Source: G020350405 sp964513655 (GTDB lineage Bacteria > Planctomycetota > Phycisphaerae > Sedimentisphaerales > Anaerobacaceae). Taken from it: 49,573 nt of DNA. Positions 17,666 through 25,558 of the stretch are shown here, in pieces (position 1 is the stretch's first letter; every line of letters begins with the position of its first letter). The translations under genes were made by a program, and so were the position numbers. The notes beneath the pieces were generated by a model. That model did not search any database, had not been told where the DNA came from, and saw only the letters and a list, made by a program, of their open reading frames with translations. The DNA lies in NCBI GenBank assembly GCA_964513655.1, contig CAZENQ010000014.1, positions 1 to 49,573 of the forward strand, in the 5' to 3' direction.

Positions 17666-20600
17666 ATGTCTAAGAATCTGTTTTTTTTAATTTCTTTTGT
17701 TGTGGTGCTGGGTTTGGCGGGAAGCGCCTGGGCGTATCCGCTGGATGAAGCCGTGGGCATCTGGCATATGGCCGATGACAGCGACGCAGTTGGCCCGCCC
17801 TTTACCAACCTCGACACAAGTACACGATACATTGACTTTGTTGACGTGACCGGTACCGGTATCGACGGTGCGGAAGAGTTCGACGGCTGGGCCTTACCAA
17901 GCTACGTCGGAGGGGCTTCGTATACCGAACTTGAATCACCATTGGGCGATGAGCTTAAGAGAGCAGGCGCCGTCAGTATCCTGGCACGGGTCAAGATGGC
18001 TGACTTCCGTGGCCCGAACTCTATTGAGGTGGTCACCGGTCTTTACGATGGAGGCTGTGTCGATACTGTGCCTTCCTACGGGATTGAGTTCCAGGATACC
18101 GGCCACCCGACATTTGCAGTCACGGCCGCAGGCACGCGTCAGAGAGTACAGGCGAAGCTGTCTACCGCCGTGGATGCCAACACCTGGTATGACATTCTGG
18201 GCATCTTCGACCCTAACAATGGCGAGATAAGCGTGACTGTTTTTAACCCGGTGGGCGGCGGTGAGATAGGTAGCGCCGTTAATGATGTTAATTTTACCTC
18301 GCTGGGCTACACGGATTTACCGGAACTTGAGCTGTTTGTCTCACCCTGCCTGGAGCTGGAACTGCCAATTGATACTGCATACGTTGAGCTGGTCGCCATC
18401 TGGCCGAAGGCGATATCCCTTTCGACACGGGTGAGTAATCCGAGTCCGTCTGTCGGTGAAGAACATGTCGTTCCAGATACCAAGCTTTCCTTCCAGGCCC
18501 CTGCGGCAGCGCTTTGTCTGTGGGTTGATGACCCCTGCGACCCGAACGATAAACCCCCTGATCCGAATCTTGAAGGGCCTTTCGAGTATGATGTCTACTT
18601 CGGGGCCGACCCGTGCACGATGGTTCAAATTGCCGATGCCTGTGAGCCGGCCAATTGCAACGATGTCGTGTACATCGACCCCTGTGCCGTTGACTTGAAC
18701 CTGGCAACGTGGTACTACTGGCGTGTGGATATCAATGATGCCAACGGCAGCGGAGACCCCTGCTTCTATGAAGGACCGGTGTTTAAATTCCTCACGTGGG
18801 GCCTTGCTGACGACCCGGAGCCGGCCCATGGAGCAACTAATGTCTATCCTCCCGTCCTGATGGAATGGACGCTCGATGGCTATGCTGCAAGCTCTGATGT
18901 GTACTTCGGCACTGATGCAACCGCCGTGGCAAACGCCAACACGAGCTCGACGCTGTTCCAGGGCAACCAGCCTATAACTGACGTCAACTATATCACCGGT
19001 ATGATAGACCTGGGCAAGTCTTTCTACTGGCGAATCGATGAGGTCAACGGCGCCACAGTCAAAGGTGATGTCTGGACCTATACGACAGGCAATCATTACG
19101 TAGTGGAAGACTTCGACTCGTACGCGAACCAAACCGCGCTGTGGAACGTGTGGGACGACTACTGGGTAAACGGGACGGGGTCGGAAGTCTTCACCGAGGA
19201 GGACGTGAATATCGTTCGCGATGGCAACTCGCTTATGTATAAGTACGATTGTGTTAAACCCTATAATAAGGTCGGCTCTCGAATTGACGCCGATATCGCT
19301 GATTTGCCAATCGGGCCGGACTGGACTACCAGCGGCGTTAAAGCCCTGGTGCTGTACTTCTATGGCCAGGCGACCAATAGTGCCACCGCTAACGACAGGA
19401 TGTGGGTCGAGCTTGAAGATACAAGCAGCACTGCCGGAGTCGTGTTATATGACGGTGACCCGAACGACGTCCAGCTTGAGCAGTGGAACGAGTGGAATAT
19501 TGATATGGCCATCTTCGACGCATGCGGCGTGAGCTTGACCGATATCGACAAGATACATATCGGTTTTGGTGGACCGCCAATCGACCAGTCAAAGGACGGC
19601 GGCTCAGGAACGGTATACTTCGACGATATCGGGATCTACGCCCGCAGGTGCGTTCCTGCGGTCACTTATGCTCTTGGTGATATATCCGCGGACTGCAATA
19701 TCGGCCTTCCAGACGTTGACCTGATGGGAGCTGACTGGCTGGCGAGCGACTACGCAGTTCCGCCGGAGGACCCCTGTGACGCCAATCTTATCGTCCTTTA
19801 CACCTATGACAGCGACTATAGCGACTCGTCCGGCAACAGCTATCACGGTCAGGCCAGCCCTTCGGGCAGCAGTGTATCAGGCGGCGTTCTGAGCCTTGAT
19901 GGCGTCGGCTATGTGGACATAGGCGGTGATTTCAATGATCTGAAGTTGTTTGAGGGCACGAAGGATTTCTCAGTTTCAATGTCGTTTAAGGCAGCCGTGG
20001 AGGTCGTCTTGTTCAGCTCGTCAAGGCTGGGAGACTGGGACCCGTGTAATCCGAGCCCAGAAGGCGAGGGCATGTCGTTTTATGTGGACCGTAGTGGCGG
20101 CAAGACTGATCCGGAAGCCGGAGCGTATTGGGACGTTTGGGCTCGCGGCTGGGCGTGGTCGGATACCACGCTTCCTGTTGTTGACGACCTATGGCATAGC
20201 GTGACGGCTACCTTTGACGCCGACGGCGGAATCACCACCGGTTATTACGGAAACACCCCTGGTGAAATCACCGGTCTTACCACAGTGTATATGGACGGCA
20301 ATCCGCCGACCGAAACAGATGGATCCAACTTCGACCCCAACATTCCCAATGCCCACCTTGATACGGCCCGCATCGGCGCTATACTCAACCCTGACCTCGC
20401 CGATACGGTTGCTGGTGAGGGGCCTGAGCAGTTCGTCGGTGACATCAACGACTTCCGCATCTATGACTTTGCTGTGAAGCACGCCCATGCTCTGGCGCTT
20501 TCCGGCTCGACCGAGAAGACATACTTTGCGAATACCTCGCTGGCCAATCTAGTGCCCAAGGACCCCTGCGACTCTGCAGATCCTAACCTTGGCTCGGGTG

Positions 20601-20692
20601 CTTATGACCCCAACAACCCTGATATTATCAACTTCCTCGACTATGAGGTTATCGCAGACAACTGGCTTGCGGGGCCGCTACTGTGGCCGTAA
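17666..20692 (+). CDS. Large secreted LamG/dockerin-like protein
   Basis: A 1008-residue exported protein. The signal peptide MSKNLFFLISFVVVLGLAGS ends AWA. In order: a LamG-like jelly roll (about 25-235), two Ig/FN3-like segments built on FEYDVYFGADPC and SSDVYFGTDA (about 245-475), a beta-sandwich binding-type domain (about 480-665; VVEDFDSYANQTALWN to VYFDDIGIYARR), a degenerate dockerin-like motif (GDISADCNIGLPDVDLMGADWL), a second LamG (about 710-960) and a final dockerin-like helix (NFLDYEVIADNWL). No catalytic motif is seen. Such proteins are numerous in Sedimentisphaerales-like genomes and probably bind polysaccharide or assemble enzymes at the surface. A strong AAGGAGGAG ribosome site precedes the ATG. 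It shares the operator cassette with the GH29/propeller operon, which ties it to the same inducer. A terminator follows. Confidence 0.8.
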   Translation: MSKNLFFLISFVVVLGLAGSAWAYPLDEAVGIWHMADDSDAVGPPFTNLDTSTRYIDFVDVTGTGIDGAEEFDGWALPSYVGGASYTELESPLGDELKRAGAVSILARVKMADFRGPNSIEVVTGLYDGGCVDTVPSYGIEFQDTGHPTFAVTAAGTRQRVQAKLSTAVDANTWYDILGIFDPNNGEISVTVFNPVGGGEIGSAVNDVNFTSLGYTDLPELELFVSPCLELELPIDTAYVELVAIWPKAISLSTRVSNPSPSVGEEHVVPDTKLSFQAPAAALCLWVDDPCDPNDKPPDPNLEGPFEYDVYFGADPCTMVQIADACEPANCNDVVYIDPCAVDLNLATWYYWRVDINDANGSGDPCFYEGPVFKFLTWGLADDPEPAHGATNVYPPVLMEWTLDGYAASSDVYFGTDATAVANANTSSTLFQGNQPITDVNYITGMIDLGKSFYWRIDEVNGATVKGDVWTYTTGNHYVVEDFDSYANQTALWNVWDDYWVNGTGSEVFTEEDVNIVRDGNSLMYKYDCVKPYNKVGSRIDADIADLPIGPDWTTSGVKALVLYFYGQATNSATANDRMWVELEDTSSTAGVVLYDGDPNDVQLEQWNEWNIDMAIFDACGVSLTDIDKIHIGFGGPPIDQSKDGGSGTVYFDDIGIYARRCVPAVTYALGDISADCNIGLPDVDLMGADWLASDYAVPPEDPCDANLIVLYTYDSDYSDSSGNSYHGQASPSGSSVSGGVLSLDGVGYVDIGGDFNDLKLFEGTKDFSVSMSFKAAVEVVLFSSSRLGDWDPCNPSPEGEGMSFYVDRSGGKTDPEAGAYWDVWARGWAWSDTTLPVVDDLWHSVTATFDADGGITTGYYGNTPGEITGLTTVYMDGNPPTETDGSNFDPNIPNAHLDTARIGAILNPDLADTVAGEGPEQFVGDINDFRIYDFAVKHAHALALSGSTEKTYFANTSLANLVPKDPCDSADPNLGSGAYDPNNPDIINFLDYEVIADNWLAGPLLWP

Positions 20693-20741
20693 CCGGCGTG
20701 ATACAAGGCTAAATAATATTTAGCCAATGAGTTGCACCAAT

Positions 20742-20785
20742 CCGGGGCCCATACCAAAGGGTATGGGCCCCGGTTGTATTTAGTT
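20742..20785 (+). terminator. Rho-independent-type terminator of the LamG gene
   Basis: A perfect 14-bp stem (CCGGGGCCCATACC, 20742-20755; partner 20760-20773) with a four-base loop AAAG is followed by TTGTATTT. It lies between convergent genes. A smaller inverted repeat, GGCTAAAT...ATTTAGCC, at 20707-20725 precedes it. Confidence 0.75.
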
Positions 20786-20831
20786 GTCTGGCGTGTCCAT
20801 TGCCGAGAGGCCTATCGAGTTATGTCTTTGT

Positions 20832-22877
20832 CTAATTGGGCGTTTCGTCAAGATGTTTTTTTCGCTTTTGGGCCAATGCTGCGGCTATATTGTTTTCGAT
20901 TTCAGGCTGGTCGGGCTTGAATTTGAGGGACATACGCCAGTGTTCAATCGCATCATCGAGCATATCCATCTGGTAAAAGACGCTGCCGAGCCTATCATGG
21001 ACGGCGTGCGGTTCTTCGGGATTGAACCGGAGGGCCTCAGCCCAGTGTTTGGCGGCCTCATCGAATTTACCGGTACGATACACCATATCGCCCAGTTTGA
21101 TATGTATGTCAGGCTGGTTGTGTTTAATCCGAAGTGATTCGGTCAGGTGTCGGATGGCCTCCTGAGCCTTGCCTTGTCTTTCGAGGAGCAAAGCGAGGTT
21201 GTTGTAGGCAAGAATCTGGTTTGGATTGATCCGCAGCACTTCAAGCAGGTAATGAGCAGCGTCGTCGTACTTGCCTTGTTCTGACAGTAACATAGCCAGA
21301 TTGAAATGGAGGCCCGCCTGATCAGGATTTAGCTTTAGGCTTTGGTATATATATTCTATGGTCTTTTGCCTATCACCTTCCTTATAAGCAAGCTTGGCCA
21401 AGCAACGATAAGTTATATGAGAATCAGGGTACTGCAAATACACTTGTTCGCACAATTTTTTCGCCTCGTCGAGCTTTTTATCGTAGATGAGGTTGTGTAT
21501 CTCTACAACAGACGAATGAAGACTAATCATATCTTTGGGGTCGTCTTTGCTTTGGTCAAAATCAAAATCCCGGCTTATCCCGGCCGAGACGTAGCCGAGC
21601 GATTCGAGGCGATCTCGACTCTGCTGGTCTAATGCCACTTTGGTGTCCGACACACTTGAAGGAATTGATTGTTCCAACATCTGCTTTAAGGTGTTCCGGA
21701 GGATATCGGCACGGCGAGGGTGAAGCCCTATGAGGTTGTTGGATTCCTGTGGGTCGGCAACAATATCGTACAATTCCGGCCGAGTCGTCTGGATGTATTT
21801 GAAGCGGTCAGTCACAACGCCCAAGAGAGAATTACAGCCGTAGTTGGTTGGCTGAAGTGAACCGCAATAAATTTGCCTTTGGCCAACCGCCCCGGCCTTG
21901 TCGAAAAAATATGGGCCGAGGTCCATTCCCTGAACCACAGCGGGTGGTTCGATATCCAACAATCCGCACACGGTCGGCACGATATCAATTAAACCGACCA
22001 AGTCTGTTATTTCCCTGGATTCACTTTGTCCGGGGAACTTGAAAATCAAAGGGACTTTAATGGCGCTCTGATAGATAAAATAGGAGTGGTACTGCTCACC
22101 ATGCTCTCCGAGCATCTCACCATGGTCGCTCGTGACAATAATCAAACTTGAATCGAATAAGCCCAGGTCTTTTAGTTTCAGAATAATCAGACCGATGCAG
22201 TGGTCGACATAGGCAATTTCACCGGCATAAGGGTCGCCAGCAAATTTGAACGCGAACGGCTCAGGCGGAGCGTATGGTGCGTGGGGGTCGAAGTAGTGCA
22301 GAAAGAGAAAGAATCTGCCATTTTTGTGCTGTTCAAGCCATTCCAGGACGAAACGGTTGGTCTGTTCGCCCAAGCGTTCCTTTTGGACAAAGCTATCGTT
22401 ATAGATATCGAAACCCTGGCTAAGACCAAACTGAGAATCCATAACGAAGGCACTAACGAAAGCCGCGGTCTTAAAACCATTTTCTTTTAATATTTCAGCA
22501 AGGGTAACTGTCGAGTCTCGCAGCCGATCATCAAGGTTGCCGTGTACGCCGTGATACGGTGGAATAGTGCCGGCTAACATGGAACAATGTGCGGGGCGAG
22601 TCGTCGGAACCGGCGAGATGGCATTTTTGAAAATTACGCTCTGTGCGGCAAGTTGGTCGATATTGGGTGTGGTTTGGCGAAGGTAGCCGTAGCAACTGAG
22701 GTAGTCGGCACGGCACGTGTCAATACTGATAAGGATAATCCCGTTCGGATGTTTTGGAGTAACATGCGCGCGCATCAGCAACCAAGCCGTCACAAGGGTT
22801 GCCACCAACACCAGCATGCCCAATAAACGGTAACAGTACGGACGTTTTGTTGTCGAGTTGCCTTTTGTCTCACTCAT
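20832..22877 (-). CDS. Membrane-anchored sulfatase-fold hydrolase with TPR tail (paralogue, Thr at fGly position)
   Basis: A 681-residue protein. One signal-anchor helix (about 17-36) is followed by an alkaline-phosphatase/sulfatase-fold domain (about 45-400; LISIDTCRADYLSCYGY, TSDHGEMLGEHGE) and TPR repeats from about 430 (AILAYNNLALLLERQGK-type units). The active-site signature reads T93-R-P-A-H in place of C/S-x-P-S/A-R, so the formylglycine precursor is again Thr. It is close to the 14566 protein over the catalytic domain, but its TPR tail is shorter. The start ATG 22877 has no strong ribosome site; an excellent promoter lies at 22949-22977. It is convergent with the LamG gene and separated from it by a hairpin. 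Probably surface-facing; ester type hydrolysed unknown. Confidence 0.75.
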   Translation of the reverse strand: MSETKGNSTTKRPYCYRLLGMLVLVATLVTAWLLMRAHVTPKHPNGIILISIDTCRADYLSCYGYLRQTTPNIDQLAAQSVIFKNAISPVPTTRPAHCSMLAGTIPPYHGVHGNLDDRLRDSTVTLAEILKENGFKTAAFVSAFVMDSQFGLSQGFDIYNDSFVQKERLGEQTNRFVLEWLEQHKNGRFFLFLHYFDPHAPYAPPEPFAFKFAGDPYAGEIAYVDHCIGLIILKLKDLGLFDSSLIIVTSDHGEMLGEHGEQYHSYFIYQSAIKVPLIFKFPGQSESREITDLVGLIDIVPTVCGLLDIEPPAVVQGMDLGPYFFDKAGAVGQRQIYCGSLQPTNYGCNSLLGVVTDRFKYIQTTRPELYDIVADPQESNNLIGLHPRRADILRNTLKQMLEQSIPSSVSDTKVALDQQSRDRLESLGYVSAGISRDFDFDQSKDDPKDMISLHSSVVEIHNLIYDKKLDEAKKLCEQVYLQYPDSHITYRCLAKLAYKEGDRQKTIEYIYQSLKLNPDQAGLHFNLAMLLSEQGKYDDAAHYLLEVLRINPNQILAYNNLALLLERQGKAQEAIRHLTESLRIKHNQPDIHIKLGDMVYRTGKFDEAAKHWAEALRFNPEEPHAVHDRLGSVFYQMDMLDDAIEHWRMSLKFKPDQPEIENNIAAALAQKRKKHLDETPN

Positions 22878-22948
22878 GGACTGGTCGTGTAAAATCTCTG
22901 GCGTAAACCTGCCATTTATTCGTACTTTGTGCCTTATATCCTGAAAGA

Positions 22949-22977
22949 AGTATAATTAAATCATTTTCTGTTCTCAA
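22949..22977 (-). promoter_or_regulatory. Promoter for the 20832-22877 gene
   Basis: On the minus strand TTGAGA (22977-22972), a 17-base spacer and TATACT (22954-22949). It lies just after the stop of the TolB-like gene and gives a leader of about 65 bases. No operator palindrome. Confidence 0.55.
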
Positions 22978-22980
22978 TAA

Positions 22981-24006
22981 TTATCTATACTTCTCCTTTG
23001 TCGTAAAAGGCAGGAATGGTGACCAACAAGGCGAAATGTCATCAGCACGATTATTTGTTAATCTTCTCTGCTCGCTACCATCTGAGTTCATAATGTACAT
23101 CTCATAATTTCCGTCTCTCTTTGAAGTAAAAGCTATCATCTTTGCGTCAGGCGACCAACGAGGTGCTCCATCATATGCGGGATTGTCCGTCAATCTCTTC
23201 TGTTCACTGCCATCAGTATTCATAACGTAAACCTCGGGATTCCCATCTCTATTTGAGGTAAAAGCTATCATCTTTGCGTCAGGCGACCAATGAGGTGCTC
23301 CATCATATGCAGGATTGTCCGTCAATCTCTTCTGCTCGCCCCCCTCTGAATTCATAACATAAACCTCCTGATTTTTATCTCTCTTTGAGGTAAAAGCAAT
23401 CCTCTTCGCGTCAGGCGACCAGCAGGCAAGTCCATCAGGAGCAGGATTGTTTGTCAGTCTCATCTGTTCACTCCCATCAGCATTCATAACGTAAACCTCG
23501 GGATTCCCATCTCTATTTGAGGTAAAAGCTATCTTCTTTGCGTCAGGCGACCAGCAAGGACTTCCATCAGGAACAAGATTGTGTGTCAATCTTTCTTGCC
23601 TGGTACCATTTTCATCCATGACATAAATCTCAGGATTTCCATCTCTATCTGAAGTAAAAGCTATCTTTCCATCAGGAGAGCAGCAGGCAAGCCTATCAGC
23701 GGCCGGATTGTTTGTCAGTCTCTTCTGTTCACTCCCATCGGCATTCATAATATAGATTTCATCATTTCCATCTCTATCTGAAGTAAAAACTATCTTGCGA
23801 CCTTTGTACGACTTTATTATTTGTTCTGATTTTTCAGGTGGGTGTACAGCAACAGGAGGATTTGCAGGTTGTTCTCTTTTGTCACACCCACCCAAACCAA
23901 ATAAAGGAGCCACTGCCAAAAAGCCGTATAAAGCATAGCTCAATACAGTCCTTGTTACCTTGCCCTGCCCGCATTTCTTGTACCGGTTGTTATGAGAGTA
24001 TTTCAC
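22981..24006 (-). CDS. TolB-like six-bladed beta-propeller lipoprotein
   Basis: A 341-residue lipoprotein starting at GTG 24006, which follows AAGGAG seven bases upstream. The open frame continues to 24150, but that part overlaps an IS3 remnant. A lipobox (APLFGLGGC) precedes a Pro-rich linker. Six 44-residue repeats of the form IAFTSxRDGNPEVYVMNxDGSEQKRLTDNP..WSPDAK fill the rest, which is exactly one WD40/PD40-type (TolB C-terminal) propeller. The repeats are also alike at DNA level (132-base units), so the array is young or homogenised. No second domain and no TolB N-terminal domain, so it is not TolB itself. Probably an extracytoplasmic binding protein; partner unknown. Confidence 0.75.
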   Translation of the reverse strand: MKYSHNNRYKKCGQGKVTRTVLSYALYGFLAVAPLFGLGGCDKREQPANPPVAVHPPEKSEQIIKSYKGRKIVFTSDRDGNDEIYIMNADGSEQKRLTNNPAADRLACCSPDGKIAFTSDRDGNPEIYVMDENGTRQERLTHNLVPDGSPCWSPDAKKIAFTSNRDGNPEVYVMNADGSEQMRLTNNPAPDGLACWSPDAKRIAFTSKRDKNQEVYVMNSEGGEQKRLTDNPAYDGAPHWSPDAKMIAFTSNRDGNPEVYVMNTDGSEQKRLTDNPAYDGAPRWSPDAKMIAFTSKRDGNYEMYIMNSDGSEQRRLTNNRADDISPCWSPFLPFTTKEKYR

Positions 24007-24151
24007 ACATATTCTCCTTGTCTTGAGGAAGGCGGAGGGTACCGGAGTTTTGCTCAAGACACTTCGCCGCGAATGCTGCCGGGGCCATATAATCCAGGCT
24101 GCTATGCGGCCGATAGTGATTATAATCCATCCGCCAGCGATCCGCAACATT
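23990..24151 (-). pseudogene. IS3-family transposase C-terminal remnant
   Basis: In a minus-strand frame different from the TolB-like gene, 53 codons ending TAA contain DRWRMDYNHYRPHSSLDYM and APAAFAAKC. W(R)xDYNxxRPHSSLxYxxPxxFA is the hallmark end of IS3-family transposase OrfB (DDE integrase). No catalytic core or inverted repeats are seen nearby, so only the 3' end survives. Its tail overlaps the GTG and ribosome site of the 22981 gene, so the insertion or deletion event now shapes that gene's 5' region. Confidence 0.75.
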
Positions 24152-24254
24152 ACTTCGGTATAGGCCCCGCTTGTATTTAGTACCGCATCCGGTTACAGCA
24201 TTGTCTTTTTCTTACGGGTTGAGAACACCGACCTACTCTCAACCGTGAACCAAT

Positions 24255-24286
24255 AAAAAAGGCCAGCCTCTTGAGGCTGGCCTTTT
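24255..24286 (-). terminator. Rho-independent terminator of the pilin-like gene at 24308
   Basis: On the minus strand GGCCAGCCTC and GAGGCTGGCC (10-bp stem, two-base loop, extended by A:T pairs) are followed by six T residues. It lies 22 bases after the stop codon. The A-run on the other side makes it usable in both directions. Confidence 0.85.
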
Positions 24287-24307
24287 GGTGTCTCGTGGTC
24301 ATTTTCA

Positions 24308-25132
24308 CTAATACGGTTTGAAATCTGCCATCCACGGGGCTTTCTGTCGCCAAAAGCTGCTGTCGGCACCGCCGGCTAGAGTATAAATGCCGTGCGTAAT
24401 GAACTGTCGATTCCACTTCAACGTCCACAGTTCTTTTAGCCCAACATGCCTGACCGTAAAATCCATAAAAAGGACGTTTATGCTTCCCATCTGATGCCGG
24501 TCGATGCAATAACGGGCCATCCCAACCTCAGTACCCGTCCACGGCATATCCTCAATTTGTGGAGGCTCATCGGTGTGGTGGGGTCCCCCTCCAATATGCA
24601 GGCAATCCGCGAGTAAGGGTACGGTATCCGCGCGGCTGATATTGAAAGTTCGCCAGCACATGGCGGTGGACCATTCGTCCCATGTAGCCGTCTCACCCGG
24701 AGGTGCATTCCAACAGTAGTCATTTATCCCATAGCTGCCCATAACAGCAGGGTGAAAGTCACATTCTTGGACTTCCAAGCGGTCCCCCAAGAGCCACCAG
24801 GCCATGTCCCTTTTACCCCACTCCGCAGCCTCAATAAGAGGCCTGACGGCCATCGGACATAACAGTAACCTTTTTTCCTTGTAGTAAGGGAGCAACGTAC
24901 ACATCCAGTCCTCAGCCCCGGGTACCCCCGGACCTGAAAGCGTAGAGCCATCGTTATCGTTTGAATACATCGAAAAGGCCAGAGCCCACTGTTTTAGGTT
25001 CGACTGGCATAGAACATCCTTTGCCTGATCCCTTACCTTTCGCAGTGCTGGCAGCAGAATGGACATAAGTAGCGCTATGATGGCTATTACCACTAAAAGT
25101 TCTACTAATGTAAAAGCCTTTCTTCTGCCCAT
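24308..25132 (-). CDS. Prepilin-like secreted protein with canonical leader
   Basis: A 274-residue protein with a type II secretion/type IV pilin-like N-terminus: MGRRKAFTLVELLVVIAIIA, cleavable before F with the conserved Glu at +5, then a hydrophobic helix. The passenger domain matches the two proteins at 2604 and 3457 (STLSGPGVPGAEDWMC, LLLCPMAVRP, GSYGINDYCWNAPPGE) and carries the late His...LFMDF motif. It is monocistronic, between an operator-bearing promoter and a strong terminator. In Planctomycetota such H-X9-DG pseudopilins are present in tens to hundreds of copies and their function is unknown; here the shared operator suggests induction with the polysaccharide genes. A ribosome site AAGGAG lies upstream of ATG 25132. 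Confidence 0.8.
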   Translation of the reverse strand: MGRRKAFTLVELLVVIAIIALLMSILLPALRKVRDQAKDVLCQSNLKQWALAFSMYSNDNDGSTLSGPGVPGAEDWMCTLLPYYKEKRLLLCPMAVRPLIEAAEWGKRDMAWWLLGDRLEVQECDFHPAVMGSYGINDYCWNAPPGETATWDEWSTAMCWRTFNISRADTVPLLADCLHIGGGPHHTDEPPQIEDMPWTGTEVGMARYCIDRHQMGSINVLFMDFTVRHVGLKELWTLKWNRQFITHGIYTLAGGADSSFWRQKAPWMADFKPY

Positions 25133-25175
25133 GGTAGCATCTCCTTAACTACTTTAGTGTTCACACAAGCAACTA

Positions 25176-25221
25176 AGTTTACGTAAACTGTATTCTACAC
25201 GATTCAAAGCACTCATGTCAA
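25176..25221 (-). promoter_or_regulatory. Promoter with LacI-type operator for the 24308 prepilin-like gene
   Basis: On the minus strand GAAAAAGTTCTTGACA ends in TTGACA (25221-25216); after 18 bases comes TAGAAT (25197-25192), matching the -10 consensus in five of six. The perfect palindrome AGTTTACGTAAACT (25176-25189) begins two bases downstream. This is the third copy of the cassette; here only one operator is present. Confidence 0.7.
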
Positions 25222-25454
25222 GAACTTTTTCATGCAAAAAGCCTGTTTATTTACACCTGACGTTATTTAATCAGGTAGCCTGTCATATACCAGCTTCCAG
25301 CTTGATAACTACCTTCTCAGTAGCGTATTTCGGCAGACAAACCGCCTTATCAGCTATTACTCTTTATTATACCAGTCTTTGCACATTAGTCAATACTAAT
25401 TATCGCGCAACTGCCCATTAATTTCCCTTCCCCATAATGGGTAGTGCAGGAATA
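25222..25454. other. Divergent intergenic region, central part
   Basis: No gene is seen. The segment next to the -35 box (25222-25280) is similar to 12056-12110 (shared TTATTTAATCAGG / TTAATTTATCAGG), so the duplicated promoter region extends upstream. The remainder is AT-rich without recognisable structure. Confidence 0.35.
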
Positions 25455-25482
25455 TTGACATTTGGCCGGATAGATGTAAGAT
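25455..25482 (+). promoter_or_regulatory. Promoter for the deacetylase/amidohydrolase pair
   Basis: TTGACA (25455-25460) and TAAGAT (25477-25482), 16 bases apart, lie about 75 bases before ATG 25559. No GTTTACGTAAAC operator is attached, so this pair may be controlled separately. Confidence 0.5.
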
Positions 25483-25558
25483 TCAGAAGAAACAACAGAC
25501 TCTACAACAGGTCATTGCAGCCAGCCCTGATGGTTAGGGGATAGAATGGGAAAAAACT

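Noticed and set aside
18341..19132. 263-residue minus-strand frame inside the LamG gene
   Set aside because: It is an antisense shadow of a clearly coding, domain-rich gene with matching GC-phase; no ribosome site or recognisable domain.
23000..23800. Regular 132-base repeats suggestive of a CRISPR or minisatellite
   Set aside because: They translate cleanly into six TolB-like blades; there are no short palindromic repeats and no unique spacers.
24006..24150. Longer start for the TolB-like gene at 24150
   Set aside because: The extra 48 residues overlap the IS3 transposase frame, while GTG 24006 has a well-placed AAGGAG and gives a proper lipoprotein signal.
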